DNA of 64,000 nucleotides from Quadrisphaera sp. RL12-1S (GCF_014270065.1 NZ_JACNME010000012.1:62001-126000), one strand, 5' to 3'; counted from the first letter of the stretch, positions 48,363 through 56,830 are shown. Numbers and translations: made by a program. The notes: a model not told the origin generated them from the letters alone.

Positions 48363-49137
48363 TGTCGCCGAGCTGCATCCCGTCCCCGAGCTGCAGGGTG
48401 CCCCCGTCCAGCACCTCGGCGTAGACGCCCAGGTAGGTGTGGCCGCAGTGCTCGGCCAGCAGGCGCGGCACGGGCAGGTCCCGCTCACCGGTGCCCGGGG
48501 AGACCTCGGTGGCGGCGCACCGCTCGGTGATGGCCGTCCCCCGCAGCCGCACCCCGCCGAGGGTGAACTCCCGGCCGAGGAGCTTCAGCTCCCGCCACGG
48601 CGGGATGCCGGCGAGGTGCACGTTGCCGCGGAAGCGCAGCGGGTCCACCTCGACGCCCGCGCGGCGGCCGAGGTCGGCCACCGAGGCGAGGTTGATGATC
48701 GAGACGAACTCCATGGCGCGGTCGGAGTCCGGGGCCATGTCGGTGAAGCGCCGGCCCTCCTCCCGCGCCACCACGGGGACGACGCCGTCGGGCAGCTCCA
48801 GGACGCGGGCGAGCAGCGCCGCGGCGTCGGCCCGGCCGGCCTCGGTGGTGAGGTCCGCTGTGAGCCTCTCGCCCCCGGCGTCCGCGGTGAGCACGCCGGT
48901 GTCGCCGTCGACGTGGGTGCGCACCCCCGCGAGCGCGGCCTCCTGGGCCAGCACGTAGTAGTGGCGCTTGGCGATGCCGCGCTGCAGTCCCGGGGCGTAG
49001 GCGCCGTCCGGCCTGGCGAGGGCGAAGACCCTGTCGCCGGGGAACGCGCGCCCGGGCTCCAGCCGCACGGAGGTCAGCGGCTGCGGGCTGAGCCCTTTGA
49101 CCGGGTAGACGAACAGCCCGTCGACGCGTCCGCTCAC
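48352..49137 (-). CDS. MOSC domain protein
   Basis: A 261-aa protein. The N-terminal MOSC beta-barrel begins VSGRVDGLFVYPVKGLSPQPL. The C-terminal MOSC domain has DPLRFRGNVHLAG and the conserved Cys in GTAITERCAATEVSPGTGERD. MOSC proteins such as YiiM and mARC bind molybdenum cofactor sulfur and reduce N-hydroxylated compounds. The GTG at 49137 has GGAGG 9 nt upstream and overlaps the stop of a small ORF by 4 bp; ATG 49146 is the alternative start. Confidence 0.87.
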   Translation of the reverse strand: MSGRVDGLFVYPVKGLSPQPLTSVRLEPGRAFPGDRVFALARPDGAYAPGLQRGIAKRHYYVLAQEAALAGVRTHVDGDTGVLTADAGGERLTADLTTEAGRADAAALLARVLELPDGVVPVVAREEGRRFTDMAPDSDRAMEFVSIINLASVADLGRRAGVEVDPLRFRGNVHLAGIPPWRELKLLGREFTLGGVRLRGTAITERCAATEVSPGTGERDLPVPRLLAEHCGHTYLGVYAEVLDGGTLQLGDGMQLGDISG

Positions 49138-49325
49138 CCGCGCCATCCTCCGCCTCGCCGCTGGTCGTGGGCGTCCTGGGGTGGGTCCGCCCAGCCGGGG
49201 TCCGCGTCGGCTCCGGGGCCGGGCGCGGGGCCCGCGGCAGCCGTCCCGCGACCGCCCGCGTCGTCGTCGTCCCCGGTCACCGCGGAGGACGACGACGCGA
49301 GCGCGCGCGGGCGTGAGGTGCGCAC
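49134..49325 (-). CDS. Small Gly/Ala/Asp-rich ORF coupled to the MOSC gene
   Basis: A 63-aa frame, low in complexity (VTGDDDDAGGRGTAAAGPAPGPGADAD). Its stop overlaps the MOSC GTG as GTGA, the same coupling used by many true gene pairs in this window, and its start lies 12 nt after the exporter stop. It may be a real disordered peptide or a coupling leader. There is no domain and no homologue I can name. Confidence 0.35.
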   Translation of the reverse strand: MRTSRPRALASSSSAVTGDDDDAGGRGTAAAGPAPGPGADADPGWADPPQDAHDQRRGGGWRG

Positions 49326-49337
49326 CGCGCCCCGGTC

Positions 49338-50822
49338 TCAGACGTGGACGGCGGGGACGCCAGCGTCCGAGGCGCCGGAGACGCGCGTGCCTCGCGGCAC
49401 GGCCACGGCGGCTGCGACCGCCGCGAGCACGAGCAGGGCGGCGCCGCCCCAGAAGACCACGGCGTAGCCGTCCACGAGGCGCTCCGGGGCGCCGGTGGTC
49501 CCGGCCACCGCCACGTACGCCGTGGTGAGCACGGCCAGGCCCACCGAGCCGCCGAGCTGGTTGGCCGCGGTGACGGCCGCCGAGGCTGCGCCGGAGTCGC
49601 GGGCGTCCACGCCGAGCAGGGCCACGTTCTGCAGCGGCACCAGCGTCAGGCCCATGCCCACGCCGAAGACGAGCAGGCCGGGCAGCACCTGCGTCCAGTA
49701 GCTGCCGCCCACGCTGACCTGGGTGAGCAGCCCGACGCCGAGCGCGCCCACCAGCGGTCCCACCACGAGCTGGCGGCGCGGACCGAGCCGGTCGAGCATG
49801 CGGGCCGCCTGCGGGACGGTCGCGGAGATGGCGAGGGTGATGGGCAGGGTGCCCAGGCCCGACAGCAGCGGGCTGAGCTGCAGCACCACCTGCAGGTGGA
49901 AGGTGAGGTAGAGCATCGCGCCCACCATCACCGCGCCCACGAGGGCCTGGACGGCCAGGGCGCCGGCGCGCACGCGGTCGGTGACCACGCGCAGCGGCAG
50001 CAGGGGGTGGGCGCTGCGGTGCTCGACCAGCACGAACAGCGCCAGCAGCAGCGCCCCGGCGGCCACCAGGACCACGGCGAGGGCGGTGCGCGAGGCGTCC
50101 TCGAACGCCGTCAGCCCGTAGACGAGCAGCCCGAACCCGGCGGTCACCGCGACGGCGCCGGGCACGTCGTACCGGCGTTCACCGGCGGCGCGGCTCTCCT
50201 GGAGCAGCAGCGCCCCGGCGACCACCCCGGCGAGGACGAACGGCACGTTCACCAGCAGGCACCACCGCCAGGACAGCAGGTCGGTGAGCACGCCGCCGCC
50301 GAGCAGGCCCACCGCGGCGCCCGCCCCCGAGACGGCGCCGAAGACGGCGAACGCGCGGGTGCGCTCGGGGCCGCCGGGGAACGTGGTGGTGAGGATGGCC
50401 AGGGCAGCGGGCGCCATGAGAGCGGCGAACACGCCCTGCCCGGCGCGGGCGAGCACCAGCTCGGCGCCGGTGCCGGCGAGGCCTCCCCACACGGAGGCGG
50501 CGCCGAACCCGACGAGCCCCGCGAGGAAGGTGCGCTTGCGCCCGGCGAAGTCGGCGACGCGCCCGCCGAGCAGCAGCAGCGCGCCGAACGCGAGGGCGTA
50601 CGCCGTCACCACCCACTGGCGCGCGGAGTCCGACAGGCCCAGGTCGGCCTGGGCGTGCGGCAGCGCCACCCCGACGATCGTGCCGTCGAGGACCACGAGC
50701 AGCTGGGTGACGGAGGTGATGACCAGCACCCACGTCGCGCGGCGGCCGGAGCCGTCCGGGCGGGGGGCTGCGGGGACAGGCCCCGAGGGCGGTGCGACCC
50801 GGGGGTCGGTGGAGGTGGGCAC
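49338..50822 (-). CDS. MFS drug transporter, DHA2 (EmrB/QacA) type with 14 helices
   Basis: A 494-aa protein. Helix 1 holds SVTQLLVVLDGTIVGVALPHAQADLGLSDSARQWVVTAYALAFGALLLLGGRVADFAGRKRTFLAG, with the DHA2 signature (LDxTIVxVALP and motif A). SWRWCLLVNVPFVLAG is motif C. The acidic residue in helix 1 (Asp of VLDGT) couples to protons. It likely exports drugs or dyes. AAGGAG precedes GTG 50822 by 8 nt. Followed closely by a small ORF and MOSC. The 232-bp upstream region contains TTCGAA near the site and nothing else clear. Confidence 0.9.
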   Translation of the reverse strand: MPTSTDPRVAPPSGPVPAAPRPDGSGRRATWVLVITSVTQLLVVLDGTIVGVALPHAQADLGLSDSARQWVVTAYALAFGALLLLGGRVADFAGRKRTFLAGLVGFGAASVWGGLAGTGAELVLARAGQGVFAALMAPAALAILTTTFPGGPERTRAFAVFGAVSGAGAAVGLLGGGVLTDLLSWRWCLLVNVPFVLAGVVAGALLLQESRAAGERRYDVPGAVAVTAGFGLLVYGLTAFEDASRTALAVVLVAAGALLLALFVLVEHRSAHPLLPLRVVTDRVRAGALAVQALVGAVMVGAMLYLTFHLQVVLQLSPLLSGLGTLPITLAISATVPQAARMLDRLGPRRQLVVGPLVGALGVGLLTQVSVGGSYWTQVLPGLLVFGVGMGLTLVPLQNVALLGVDARDSGAASAAVTAANQLGGSVGLAVLTTAYVAVAGTTGAPERLVDGYAVVFWGGAALLVLAAVAAAVAVPRGTRVSGASDAGVPAVHV

Positions 50823-51054
50823 AGCGGCGCTCCTTCGAAGATCGAGGGTGCCGTCGGCGGGGTTTCCAGCCCGGACCGCCCCGGAGGGCGACCACTCCGG
50901 CACGACGCGGCCGGACGATCAACGGAAGGGGTGCGGGCCGCCAGCTCTCGCCGGACCGAGTCCGCACGCCGGTGCTCAGGGTACCGGTCGCCGTCCGCCC
51001 GGCGCGGTAGCCGCTCGCGAGGCGCCGACGGGAGCGCGGTGGTTGGCTCGCCGG

Positions 51055-51972
51055 ATGCGCATCTTCTTCACCGGCGGCAGCGGCAAGGCCGGACACCACG
51101 TGGCGCCCTTCCTCGCCTCGCAGGGACACCACGTCACCAACGCCGACCTCACCGCGCTGCGCCACGCGGACGTCACGGACCTGCGGGTGGACCTCACCGA
51201 CGCCGGCCAGGTGTACTCGGCGATGGCGGGCACCCCCTCCGGCGCCGACCTGGACGGCCCGGCCCGGTCGACGGGCACCGCCTCGGCCTACGACGCCGTC
51301 GTCCACTACGCCGCCATCCCCAGCGAGTTCATCGCGCCGGACGCCACCACGTTCGCCACCAACACCACCGCCCACTACAACGTGCTCGAGGCGGCCACCC
51401 GGCTCGGCATCCGCAAGGTGGTGTTCGCCTCCTCGGAGACCACGTACGGCATCTGCTTCGCCCAGGGCGAGCGCAAGCCGCTGTACGTGCCGGTGGACGA
51501 GGAGCACCCGGTGGTCCCGGAGGACTCCTACGCGATGTCCAAGGTGGCCGGGGAGGTGGTGTCGCGCTCCTTCCAGGCCCGCTCCGGCGCCGACGTGTAC
51601 GGCCTGCGGATCAACAACGTCATCGAGCCGCACGAGTACGCCGAGAAGTTCCCGGCCTTCCTGGCCGACCCCTCGCTGCGGCGCCGCAACGTCTTCGCCT
51701 ACATCGACACCCGCGACCTGGGCCAGATGACGCTGCGCGCGCTGGAGACCGACGGGCTCGGCTTCCAGGTGTTCAACGTGGCCAACGCGGACATGTCGGT
51801 GGCCGCGACCACGCAGGAGGTCATCGAGCGGTTCTACAGCGGCGTGGAGGTGCGCCGCGAGATGGGCCGCGACGAGACCTTCTACAGCATCGACAAGGCC
51901 CGTGAGCTGCTCGGCTACGCGCCGCAGCACTCCTGGCGGGACGTGCTGGCCGACCCGCGCGCCGGGGCCTGA
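51055..51972 (+). CDS. NAD-dependent epimerase/dehydratase (extended SDR)
   Basis: A 305-aa extended short-chain dehydrogenase. The Rossmann motif is TGGSGKAGHHVAPFLA at the N-terminus. VVHYAAIPS, the catalytic serine region (FASSETTYGI), YAMSK (Tyr and Lys) and GLRINNVIEPHEYAEKF follow. It would oxidise and epimerise a nucleotide sugar or related hydroxy compound. The N-terminal 90 residues contain an insert (DLDGPARSTGTASAYD). ATG 51055 follows a weak TTGGCT box by 6 nt. Monocistronic; a hairpin follows. Confidence 0.85.
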   Translation: MRIFFTGGSGKAGHHVAPFLASQGHHVTNADLTALRHADVTDLRVDLTDAGQVYSAMAGTPSGADLDGPARSTGTASAYDAVVHYAAIPSEFIAPDATTFATNTTAHYNVLEAATRLGIRKVVFASSETTYGICFAQGERKPLYVPVDEEHPVVPEDSYAMSKVAGEVVSRSFQARSGADVYGLRINNVIEPHEYAEKFPAFLADPSLRRRNVFAYIDTRDLGQMTLRALETDGLGFQVFNVANADMSVAATTQEVIERFYSGVEVRREMGRDETFYSIDKARELLGYAPQHSWRDVLADPRAGA

Positions 51973-51980
51973 CGGCACCT

Positions 51981-52015
51981 CGCGGGGGCCTGGGTAGCGT
52001 CTCCAGGCCCCCGCG
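51981..52015. terminator. 13-bp hairpin whose loop contains a promoter minus-10 box
   Basis: Perfect arms 51981-51993 and 52003-52015 flank a 9-nt loop GTAGCGTCT. It lies 9 bp after the SDR stop and can end that transcript. The loop holds TAGCGT, the likely minus-10 of the downstream methyltransferase. Confidence 0.65.
51995..52000 (+). promoter_or_regulatory. Minus-10 box TAGCGT for the TrmH-type methyltransferase gene
   Basis: TAGCGT would start transcription near 52007, giving a leader of about 60 nt that begins with the right arm of the hairpin. The GGAG ribosome site lies 5 nt before GTG 52069. Confidence 0.5.
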
Positions 52016-52068
52016 CCCCGGACGGTCCCGGGCCATCGCGCGACACGACCGACACCTGCGGAGCAGCC

Positions 52069-52896
52069 GTGATCCACCTCGACAGCCCCGACGACCCGCG
52101 CCTGGTCGACTACACCGGCCTCACGGACGTGGCCCTGCGCCGCGTCCGCGAGCCCGCCGAGGGCCTGTTCATCGCCGAGTCCAGCCAGGTCATCCGGCGC
52201 GCGCTGCACGCCGGGCACCGGCCGCGCTCCCTGCTGACCGCGCCGCGCTGGCTGCCGGACCTCACCGACGTCCTCAGCGCCTGCGAGGACGCCGACGCCG
52301 AGGTGTTCGTGGCCGAGGAGCCCGTGCTCGAGGCCATCACCGGCTTCCACGTCCACCGGGGCGCCATCGCCTCCATGCACCGCCCGGCGCCCGCGCCCGT
52401 GGCGGACCTGCTGCGCGGCGCGCGGACCGTCGTCGTCCTGGAGGACGTCGTCGACCACACCAACGTCGGCGCCGTGTTCAGGTCAGCGGCCGGGCTCGGC
52501 GTGGACGCCGTGCTCGTGACGCCGCGCTGCGCCGACCCCCTCTACCGCCGCAGCGTGCGCGTCAGCATGGGCACCGTCTTCCAGGTGCCGTGGACCCGCA
52601 TCGACCCCTGGCCGGCCGGCATCGAGGCGCTCACGGCGGCCGGCTTCCACGTCGCAGCGCTCGCCCTGTCCGACGACTCCGTGGCCCTGCAGGACTTCGC
52701 CGCGCACCGCCCCGACAGGCTCGCCCTCCTGCTCGGCACCGAGGGCGCGGGCCTGACCCCCGCCAGCGTCGCCGCCGCCGACACCGTGGTGCGCATCCCC
52801 ATGCACGGCGGGGTGGACTCCCTCAACGTCGCCGCCGCCAGCGCCGTCGCCTTCTGGGCCCTCGGCGCCGACGCGGCCGGTCCCCCGCCGGCGTAG
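52069..52896 (+). CDS. TrmH/SpoU-family RNA 2'-O-methyltransferase
   Basis: A 275-aa SPOUT enzyme. The N-terminal L30e-like RNA-binding part is about 1-110 (GLFIAESSQVIRRALHAGHRPRSLL). The trefoil-knot catalytic part has VVVLEDVVDHTNVGAVFRSAAGLGVDAVLV (Asn and Arg of motif 1), LALLLGTEGAGLTPASVAAADTVVRIPMHGGVDSLNVAAASAVAFW (motifs 2 and 3). It methylates rRNA or tRNA ribose using SAM; the exact site is unknown. Members include rRNA Gm2251 and thiostrepton-resistance enzymes. Its own promoter lies in the hairpin loop upstream. Confidence 0.9.
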   Translation: MIHLDSPDDPRLVDYTGLTDVALRRVREPAEGLFIAESSQVIRRALHAGHRPRSLLTAPRWLPDLTDVLSACEDADAEVFVAEEPVLEAITGFHVHRGAIASMHRPAPAPVADLLRGARTVVVLEDVVDHTNVGAVFRSAAGLGVDAVLVTPRCADPLYRRSVRVSMGTVFQVPWTRIDPWPAGIEALTAAGFHVAALALSDDSVALQDFAAHRPDRLALLLGTEGAGLTPASVAAADTVVRIPMHGGVDSLNVAAASAVAFWALGADAAGPPPA

Positions 52897-53377
52897 CCCG
52901 GCACCGACGGGGCTCCTCCCTCGAGCACCGGGGCCCAGGCCCGCCGACTCCCCCAGCCGCTGCGCGCGACCGCACCGTCCTGCGCCGGAGAGCCGTGCAG
53001 ATGGCGTCTTGGCCGCGATCGCCGTTCGACACCACACCCACCAGCTGCCTCGCACCGTCAAGAGACGGAGCGCGAAGGCCCGCGCCGAAGCACGAACGCT
53101 CGTCCGCCGGTGCAGCGGTGACGATCTTCGCAGGGCGGGGGCTGAGCGAGACGGACCACCGCACAGGGCATATGAGACTTGAGCACTCGGTGTGACGAGG
53201 TGGTCGGCGTCGGGCCGACGGCTGTTCGGTGAGCGGTCCCGTGTGAGACGTCCAGGGGTATCACTTCCTGATGCTCATAGGGCGGCTGCGGCGTGGGACA
53301 AGCGGTCCTAGCCCGAGGCGCTGCTCGGGACATCGTCAGCGCAGATGCCGCCCCACCAGCTGTCGTGGCCCTGCGCC
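52897..53377. other. 481-bp gap with lower GC content; no gene recognised
   Basis: Between the TrmH stop and the DUF4396 stop I see no protein domain, tRNA or inverted repeat. The stretch 53150-53340 is clearly richer in A/T than its surroundings. A weak open frame on the minus strand (52823-53164) reads MRWSVSLSPRPAKIVTAAPAD but overlaps the TrmH gene and looks like a decayed or spurious frame. It may mark the edge of the redox/transport island to its right. Confidence 0.6.
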
Positions 53378-54067
53378 TCACATCGCCTCTTTGACGCCCC
53401 TGCGGATCAGCCACCAGTTCATCGGGTAGCTCGTCAGGTAGCCGATGCACATCCCCACCGCCATGAGGAACCAGAACGCGGCGCTGTCCGGGCGCAGCGG
53501 GTCGGCGGGGAAGAGCGCGAATCGCATCACGGCCATCCACCCGAACAGGCCCACCTCGAAGGCCGTCAGGCTCAGCACGTCCGCCTTGAGCGCCTCCCAC
53601 AGGCCCTCGGCCACCCCGAGGTCCCGCATCGGGGCGATGGCGAAGTACTGGAAGACCACCCCCAGGGCCAGGGCGAGCACGTAGCTCCAGAAGAACTCCG
53701 CGTACAGGTGCTCCCCGAACAGCTCCCAGCCCAGCAGGAAGACACCGGTCTCGGCGATGATGTCCCCGAGGGTGCACCCGGCTCCGCAGTGGGTCACCCC
53801 GACGGCCACCGAGGCCCAGAACGGCTTGCCGGGCATCTTCCCGCCGTTCGCCTCCGCGGCCCGAGCGGTGGAGGCGCGCCCCCAGCGGAGGTAGGCCCAC
53901 ACCGCCAGCGGCCCGGCGTACAGTGCTGTGACCGGCCACACCCACTCCATCACCGCCATCCGCTGGCGCCAGCCCGCCACCCGGGCGTCGTAGACGATCC
54001 ACGCCGCGCAGAGGAATGCCACGGTCAGCGCCGCCCACGACAGGACGGTCAGCCATGCAGGTGCCAC
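53378..54067 (-). CDS. DUF4396 membrane protein with THCGAGC motif
   Basis: A 229-aa protein with about six helices. The conserved DUF4396 core WVWPVTALYAGPLAVWAYLRWG, then VGVTHCGAGCTLGDIIAETGVFLL (His, two Cys and Asp in a membrane context) and the C-terminal FLMAVGMCIGYLTSYPMNWWLI are intact. The His/Cys set could bind a metal or a thiol-reactive ligand. DUF4396 genes often lie beside metal or redox systems; that is family knowledge of low depth. I chose GTG 54067; ATG 54124 is the alternative. It ends the minus-strand operon after the FAD oxidoreductase. Confidence 0.8.
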   Translation of the reverse strand: MAPAWLTVLSWAALTVAFLCAAWIVYDARVAGWRQRMAVMEWVWPVTALYAGPLAVWAYLRWGRASTARAAEANGGKMPGKPFWASVAVGVTHCGAGCTLGDIIAETGVFLLGWELFGEHLYAEFFWSYVLALALGVVFQYFAIAPMRDLGVAEGLWEALKADVLSLTAFEVGLFGWMAVMRFALFPADPLRPDSAAFWFLMAVGMCIGYLTSYPMNWWLIRRGVKEAM

Positions 54068-54167
54068 AGCGAACGATCGTGCGGTGAGTGTTCGGGGAGC
54101 GCATCTTCGGCACGTTGATGACATCGGGACTCATGTGCCGCATCCGCGGGCGACCTCACATCGCTGA

Positions 54168-55259
54168 TCACCTCTGTCGGTAGGAGCGCAGCCACCTCTC
54201 ATCGATGCGCCGCTTGAGGTGCAACGGCGCGCGGCCGTACCACCACCAGCGGCCGCGCACGGCCATTCCGACACCCGCGCCGAGGTCGAGGACCGCCAGC
54301 GCGCGGTGCTGGGGCCGGTACTGCGGAAGCGGCTGACCGCGCCGGCGGGCCAGGAGGCTTTTGAGTAGGACGGGCCCCTGCCGCACGCCGTGCACGCCGA
54401 TGCGTGGCAGCGGCTGGGGCAGGAAGTGCGCGCAGTCGCCGGTGGCGTAGACCTCCTCATGATGAACGTGCTGGAGCGTCGCCCGCACCGGTATGCCGCG
54501 CTCGTCACCCAGACCCAGCCGGTTGAGCAGCGGCGGTGCTGCCAGCCCGGTCGCCACCAGAGCGACGTCGTGCTGACTCGTGCTCCCGTCGAGGTATGCG
54601 ACCTCGGCTGCGCTCACGCGTGTGACCTGACAGCTGGTGCGCACGTCGACACCGCGCCTCTCCAGCAGCGCCGCCAGCCGCCGACGCGCCCCGTCCGGCA
54701 GGTCAGCGCCGATGGTGGGCCCGGCTTGCAGCAACCGGACCCGGGCCACGTCGGGCCGCACTGACAGGTGCGCCGCCAGCTCCAACCCCGTCGAGCCGCC
54801 TCCAAGGACGGTGACGCTGGCGCCGGACCCGTCGATGGCGCTGGGTGAGGCGCGCAGGCGGGCATCGAGGTCGCTCAGCTCCGTCAAGGGCTTGACCTTG
54901 AGCACGCCAGCGTCGACGTCGATCCCGGGGAGCGCCACGACGCTGCCGATGGCCATGCACAGCACGTCGTAGGGAAGCTGCGCCCCTTCGGAGGTCATGG
55001 CGAGCCTGCCCTGAAAATCCAGGCCGACCATGGTCCCCTCGTGCAGCTGCACCCCGTGGGAGGTGGCCAGGGCAGCCACGTCGATGCGTCCAGCTCCGGC
55101 GGGCAGGGCCCCTGCGGCTGTGGCCGATGCCATGCCGCTGTAGTGGAAGTAGCGGGGCGCCAGCAGGTGCACTCGGTAGCCCGCCGCACGCAGCACTGCT
55201 GCGCGGCGCAGGAGGTGCAGGTGGCTGTGGCCGGCGCCCACCAGCAGGACGGTGGTCAC
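54168..55259 (-). CDS. FAD-dependent pyridine nucleotide oxidoreductase, NDH-2/SelD-fusion type
   Basis: A 363-aa flavoprotein. The FAD-binding start is VLLVGAGHSHLHLLRRAA; the GHSH variant is typical of the oxidoreductase fused to some SelD proteins and of related stand-alone enzymes. The NAD-binding motif is SVTVLGGGSTGLELAAHLS, and the C-terminal FAD motif is EVYATGDCAHF. There is no CxxxxC disulfide, so electrons pass from NAD(P)H to a quinone or unknown acceptor. The C-terminal RGRWWWYGRAPLHLKRRIDERWLRSY is amphipathic and may dock on the membrane, as in NDH-2. GTG 55259 overlaps the upstream stop (GTGA). Confidence 0.82.
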   Translation of the reverse strand: MTTVLLVGAGHSHLHLLRRAAVLRAAGYRVHLLAPRYFHYSGMASATAAGALPAGAGRIDVAALATSHGVQLHEGTMVGLDFQGRLAMTSEGAQLPYDVLCMAIGSVVALPGIDVDAGVLKVKPLTELSDLDARLRASPSAIDGSGASVTVLGGGSTGLELAAHLSVRPDVARVRLLQAGPTIGADLPDGARRRLAALLERRGVDVRTSCQVTRVSAAEVAYLDGSTSQHDVALVATGLAAPPLLNRLGLGDERGIPVRATLQHVHHEEVYATGDCAHFLPQPLPRIGVHGVRQGPVLLKSLLARRRGQPLPQYRPQHRALAVLDLGAGVGMAVRGRWWWYGRAPLHLKRRIDERWLRSYRQR

Positions 55260-55927
55260 GGGCGACCACTTGCTGCTGGCCTGCGCAGGAGGCGGTAGCC
55301 CGTGATGATCCGCTGGGTGGCGCTGAGGGCCACCACCGCGGCCCAGGCCCAGGCGATCTGCTCCGCCCAGAAGGGCACCAGGCACCAGGCGGTGTGCACG
55401 AGCACGGTCTCGGTGCCTTCGGCCAAGCCGCCCAGGAAGGACAGCGACCGCCCGTCGTCGATGTGGTGGCCGGTTCGTTCGGCGATGGAGGAGAAGGCCA
55501 GGAACGTCGAGCCGTTGACGTAGTAGGTCAGCATGACCAGCAGGAACGGCAGCAGTGAGGCCCCTTCGGTGCTGACGCCCACTCCCACGCCCACGACGAA
55601 GGCGCCGTAGACGGTGAAGTCCGCGGCGATGTCCAAGAAGCCGCCGGCCTCGCTGGGGGGAACACCTCGCTGTGCGGCGTTTTCGCTGTGGAGGGCCGTG
55701 CGGCGCCGCCGGGCGAGGGGACCGTCCAGCCCGTCTGCGGCACGGGACAGCAGCCACAGCGCCAACGCGGGTGCCCACAGCCCGCCCGCGGCCGCGCCGG
55801 CGCCGACCAGCCCCAGGGCCAGACCGGCGATGGTCAGCCGGTCGGGTGTGACGTGCGGCCGGTCCAGGACACCGGCAGCGCGGCCCAGCGGGCCCTGCAG
55901 CAGTCGGCGGGCGGTGCTGTCGAGCAT
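55256..55927 (-). CDS. CDP-alcohol phosphatidyltransferase (YnjF-like)
   Basis: A 223-aa membrane enzyme. The family motif D-x2-D-G-x2-A-R...G-x3-D-x3-D is present as D65, D68, A72-R73, G95, D99 and D103. The gap between AR and G is 21 residues instead of about 8, filled by a polar insert (TALHSENAAQRGVPPSEA). It joins an alcohol head group to a CDP-diacylglycerol lipid. The enzyme is shorter than PgsA and has about six helices. ATG 55927 shares its A with the stop of the VTT gene (TGATG). E. coli YnjF is the nearest named relative by context. Confidence 0.82.
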   Translation of the reverse strand: MLDSTARRLLQGPLGRAAGVLDRPHVTPDRLTIAGLALGLVGAGAAAGGLWAPALALWLLSRAADGLDGPLARRRRTALHSENAAQRGVPPSEAGGFLDIAADFTVYGAFVVGVGVGVSTEGASLLPFLLVMLTYYVNGSTFLAFSSIAERTGHHIDDGRSLSFLGGLAEGTETVLVHTAWCLVPFWAEQIAWAWAAVVALSATQRIITGYRLLRRPAASGRP

Positions 55928-56685
55928 CAGGTGCCGTCCCGGCCGTTGGTGGACTTCGCCTGTCGAGCAGTTGGAGAACTGGGACGCGTCGCTGACAGGT
56001 CCTTCGGCCTTCGGTGGCGCCGTCGGGCCGCCACAGCGGCGACCAGGGTCAACACGACCAGGACGGCGGTGGCCGTCAGGAACGGCAGCGATGTGGGATC
56101 GGTGCCGTAGGCGCCCAGGGCCACGAAGGCCAGGGTGCCGGGAAGGATGCCCACCGCGGTGGCGAGCAGGTAGCTGCCGAAGCGCACGGCGGTGAACCCG
56201 CTGGCGTAGTTCACCGCGGTGAACGGCACCACCGGGACCAGGCGCAACCCCAGCACGGCGAACAGGCCGTGGCGCTGCACGAGGTCGTCAACGCGCGCCA
56301 GGTGCCCGCGTGTCAGCCGGGTAGCGGCATCGCGCCCCAGCAGGCGAGCCAACCAGAAAGCCATCCCCGCCCCGACCACGGCCGCCGCCCAGACGACGGC
56401 GGCACCCAGCGGCAACCCGAAGACCGCCCCTGCTGCAGCGGACATCAGGCTCTTCGGCAGCGGCGCGAGGGTCGCTGCGGCGTAGACAGCCCCGAACAGC
56501 AGCGGAGCCCATGGGCCGGAGACCAGCGCACTGTTCGAGCCGGGGCCAGCGCCAGGGCTCGAGCCGGGCAGGGGCAGGCGCGAGGCGATCACGGCCGCGG
56601 CGGCCACCAGGGCGACCAGCAGCAGAGGGCGAGCCCATGTCCGCCACGCAGACCGGACCGGACCCGGAGTGGGTGCTGCCGGCAC
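55927..56685 (-). CDS. TVP38/TMEM64 family (VTT domain) membrane protein, YdjX/YdjZ-like
   Basis: A 252-aa membrane protein. After a basic N-terminus and one helix, the VTT core reads APLPKSLMSAAAGAVFGLPLGAAVVWAAAVVGAGMAFWLARLLGR. The later RLVPVVPFTAVNYASGFTAVRFGSYLLATAVGILPGTLAFVALGAYG is the second hallmark. VTT proteins are scramblase-like and related to DedA; in several bacteria they are encoded with or fused to MerA-like flavoproteins. The last 40 residues are basic and soluble. I chose GTG 56685, with AAGGAG 5 nt upstream. First gene of the minus-strand operon. Confidence 0.87.
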   Translation of the reverse strand: MPAAPTPGPVRSAWRTWARPLLLVALVAAAAVIASRLPLPGSSPGAGPGSNSALVSGPWAPLLFGAVYAAATLAPLPKSLMSAAAGAVFGLPLGAAVVWAAAVVGAGMAFWLARLLGRDAATRLTRGHLARVDDLVQRHGLFAVLGLRLVPVVPFTAVNYASGFTAVRFGSYLLATAVGILPGTLAFVALGAYGTDPTSLPFLTATAVLVVLTLVAAVAARRRHRRPKDLSATRPSSPTARQAKSTNGRDGT

Positions 56686-56737
56686 GGCGGCTCCTTCGAT
56701 GGTGGTCGGCGTGGGCCGGGTCGACCAGCGCCAGTGC

Positions 56738-56768
56738 GGGAAGGCCGTGGCGGTGCTGTTGTGTTCCC
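56738..56768. promoter_or_regulatory. GGGAA-N21-TTCCC dyad in the divergent island promoter region
   Basis: On the plus strand GGGAAG (56738-56743) is followed after 19 nt by GTT (56763-56765), the spacing of a SigR-type ECF promoter (GGGAAT-N18/19-GTT). A mirror-image GGGAAC starts on the minus strand at 56768. It lies between the VTT start (56685) and the YnjB-like start (56831). Control by the ECF sigma factor of this island is a hypothesis. Confidence 0.35.
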
Positions 56769-56830
56769 ACACCACCACAGCTGATCACGCCGCCCGGTGT
56801 GACGGCGCCATCTTCCAGGAGGCCAGCGCA

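Noticed and set aside
52823-53164. Minus-strand frame reading MRWSVSLSPRPAKIV in the gap before the redox island
   Set aside because: It runs into the TrmH gene on the other strand, ends in poly-Arg shadow sequence and has no ribosome site or domain.
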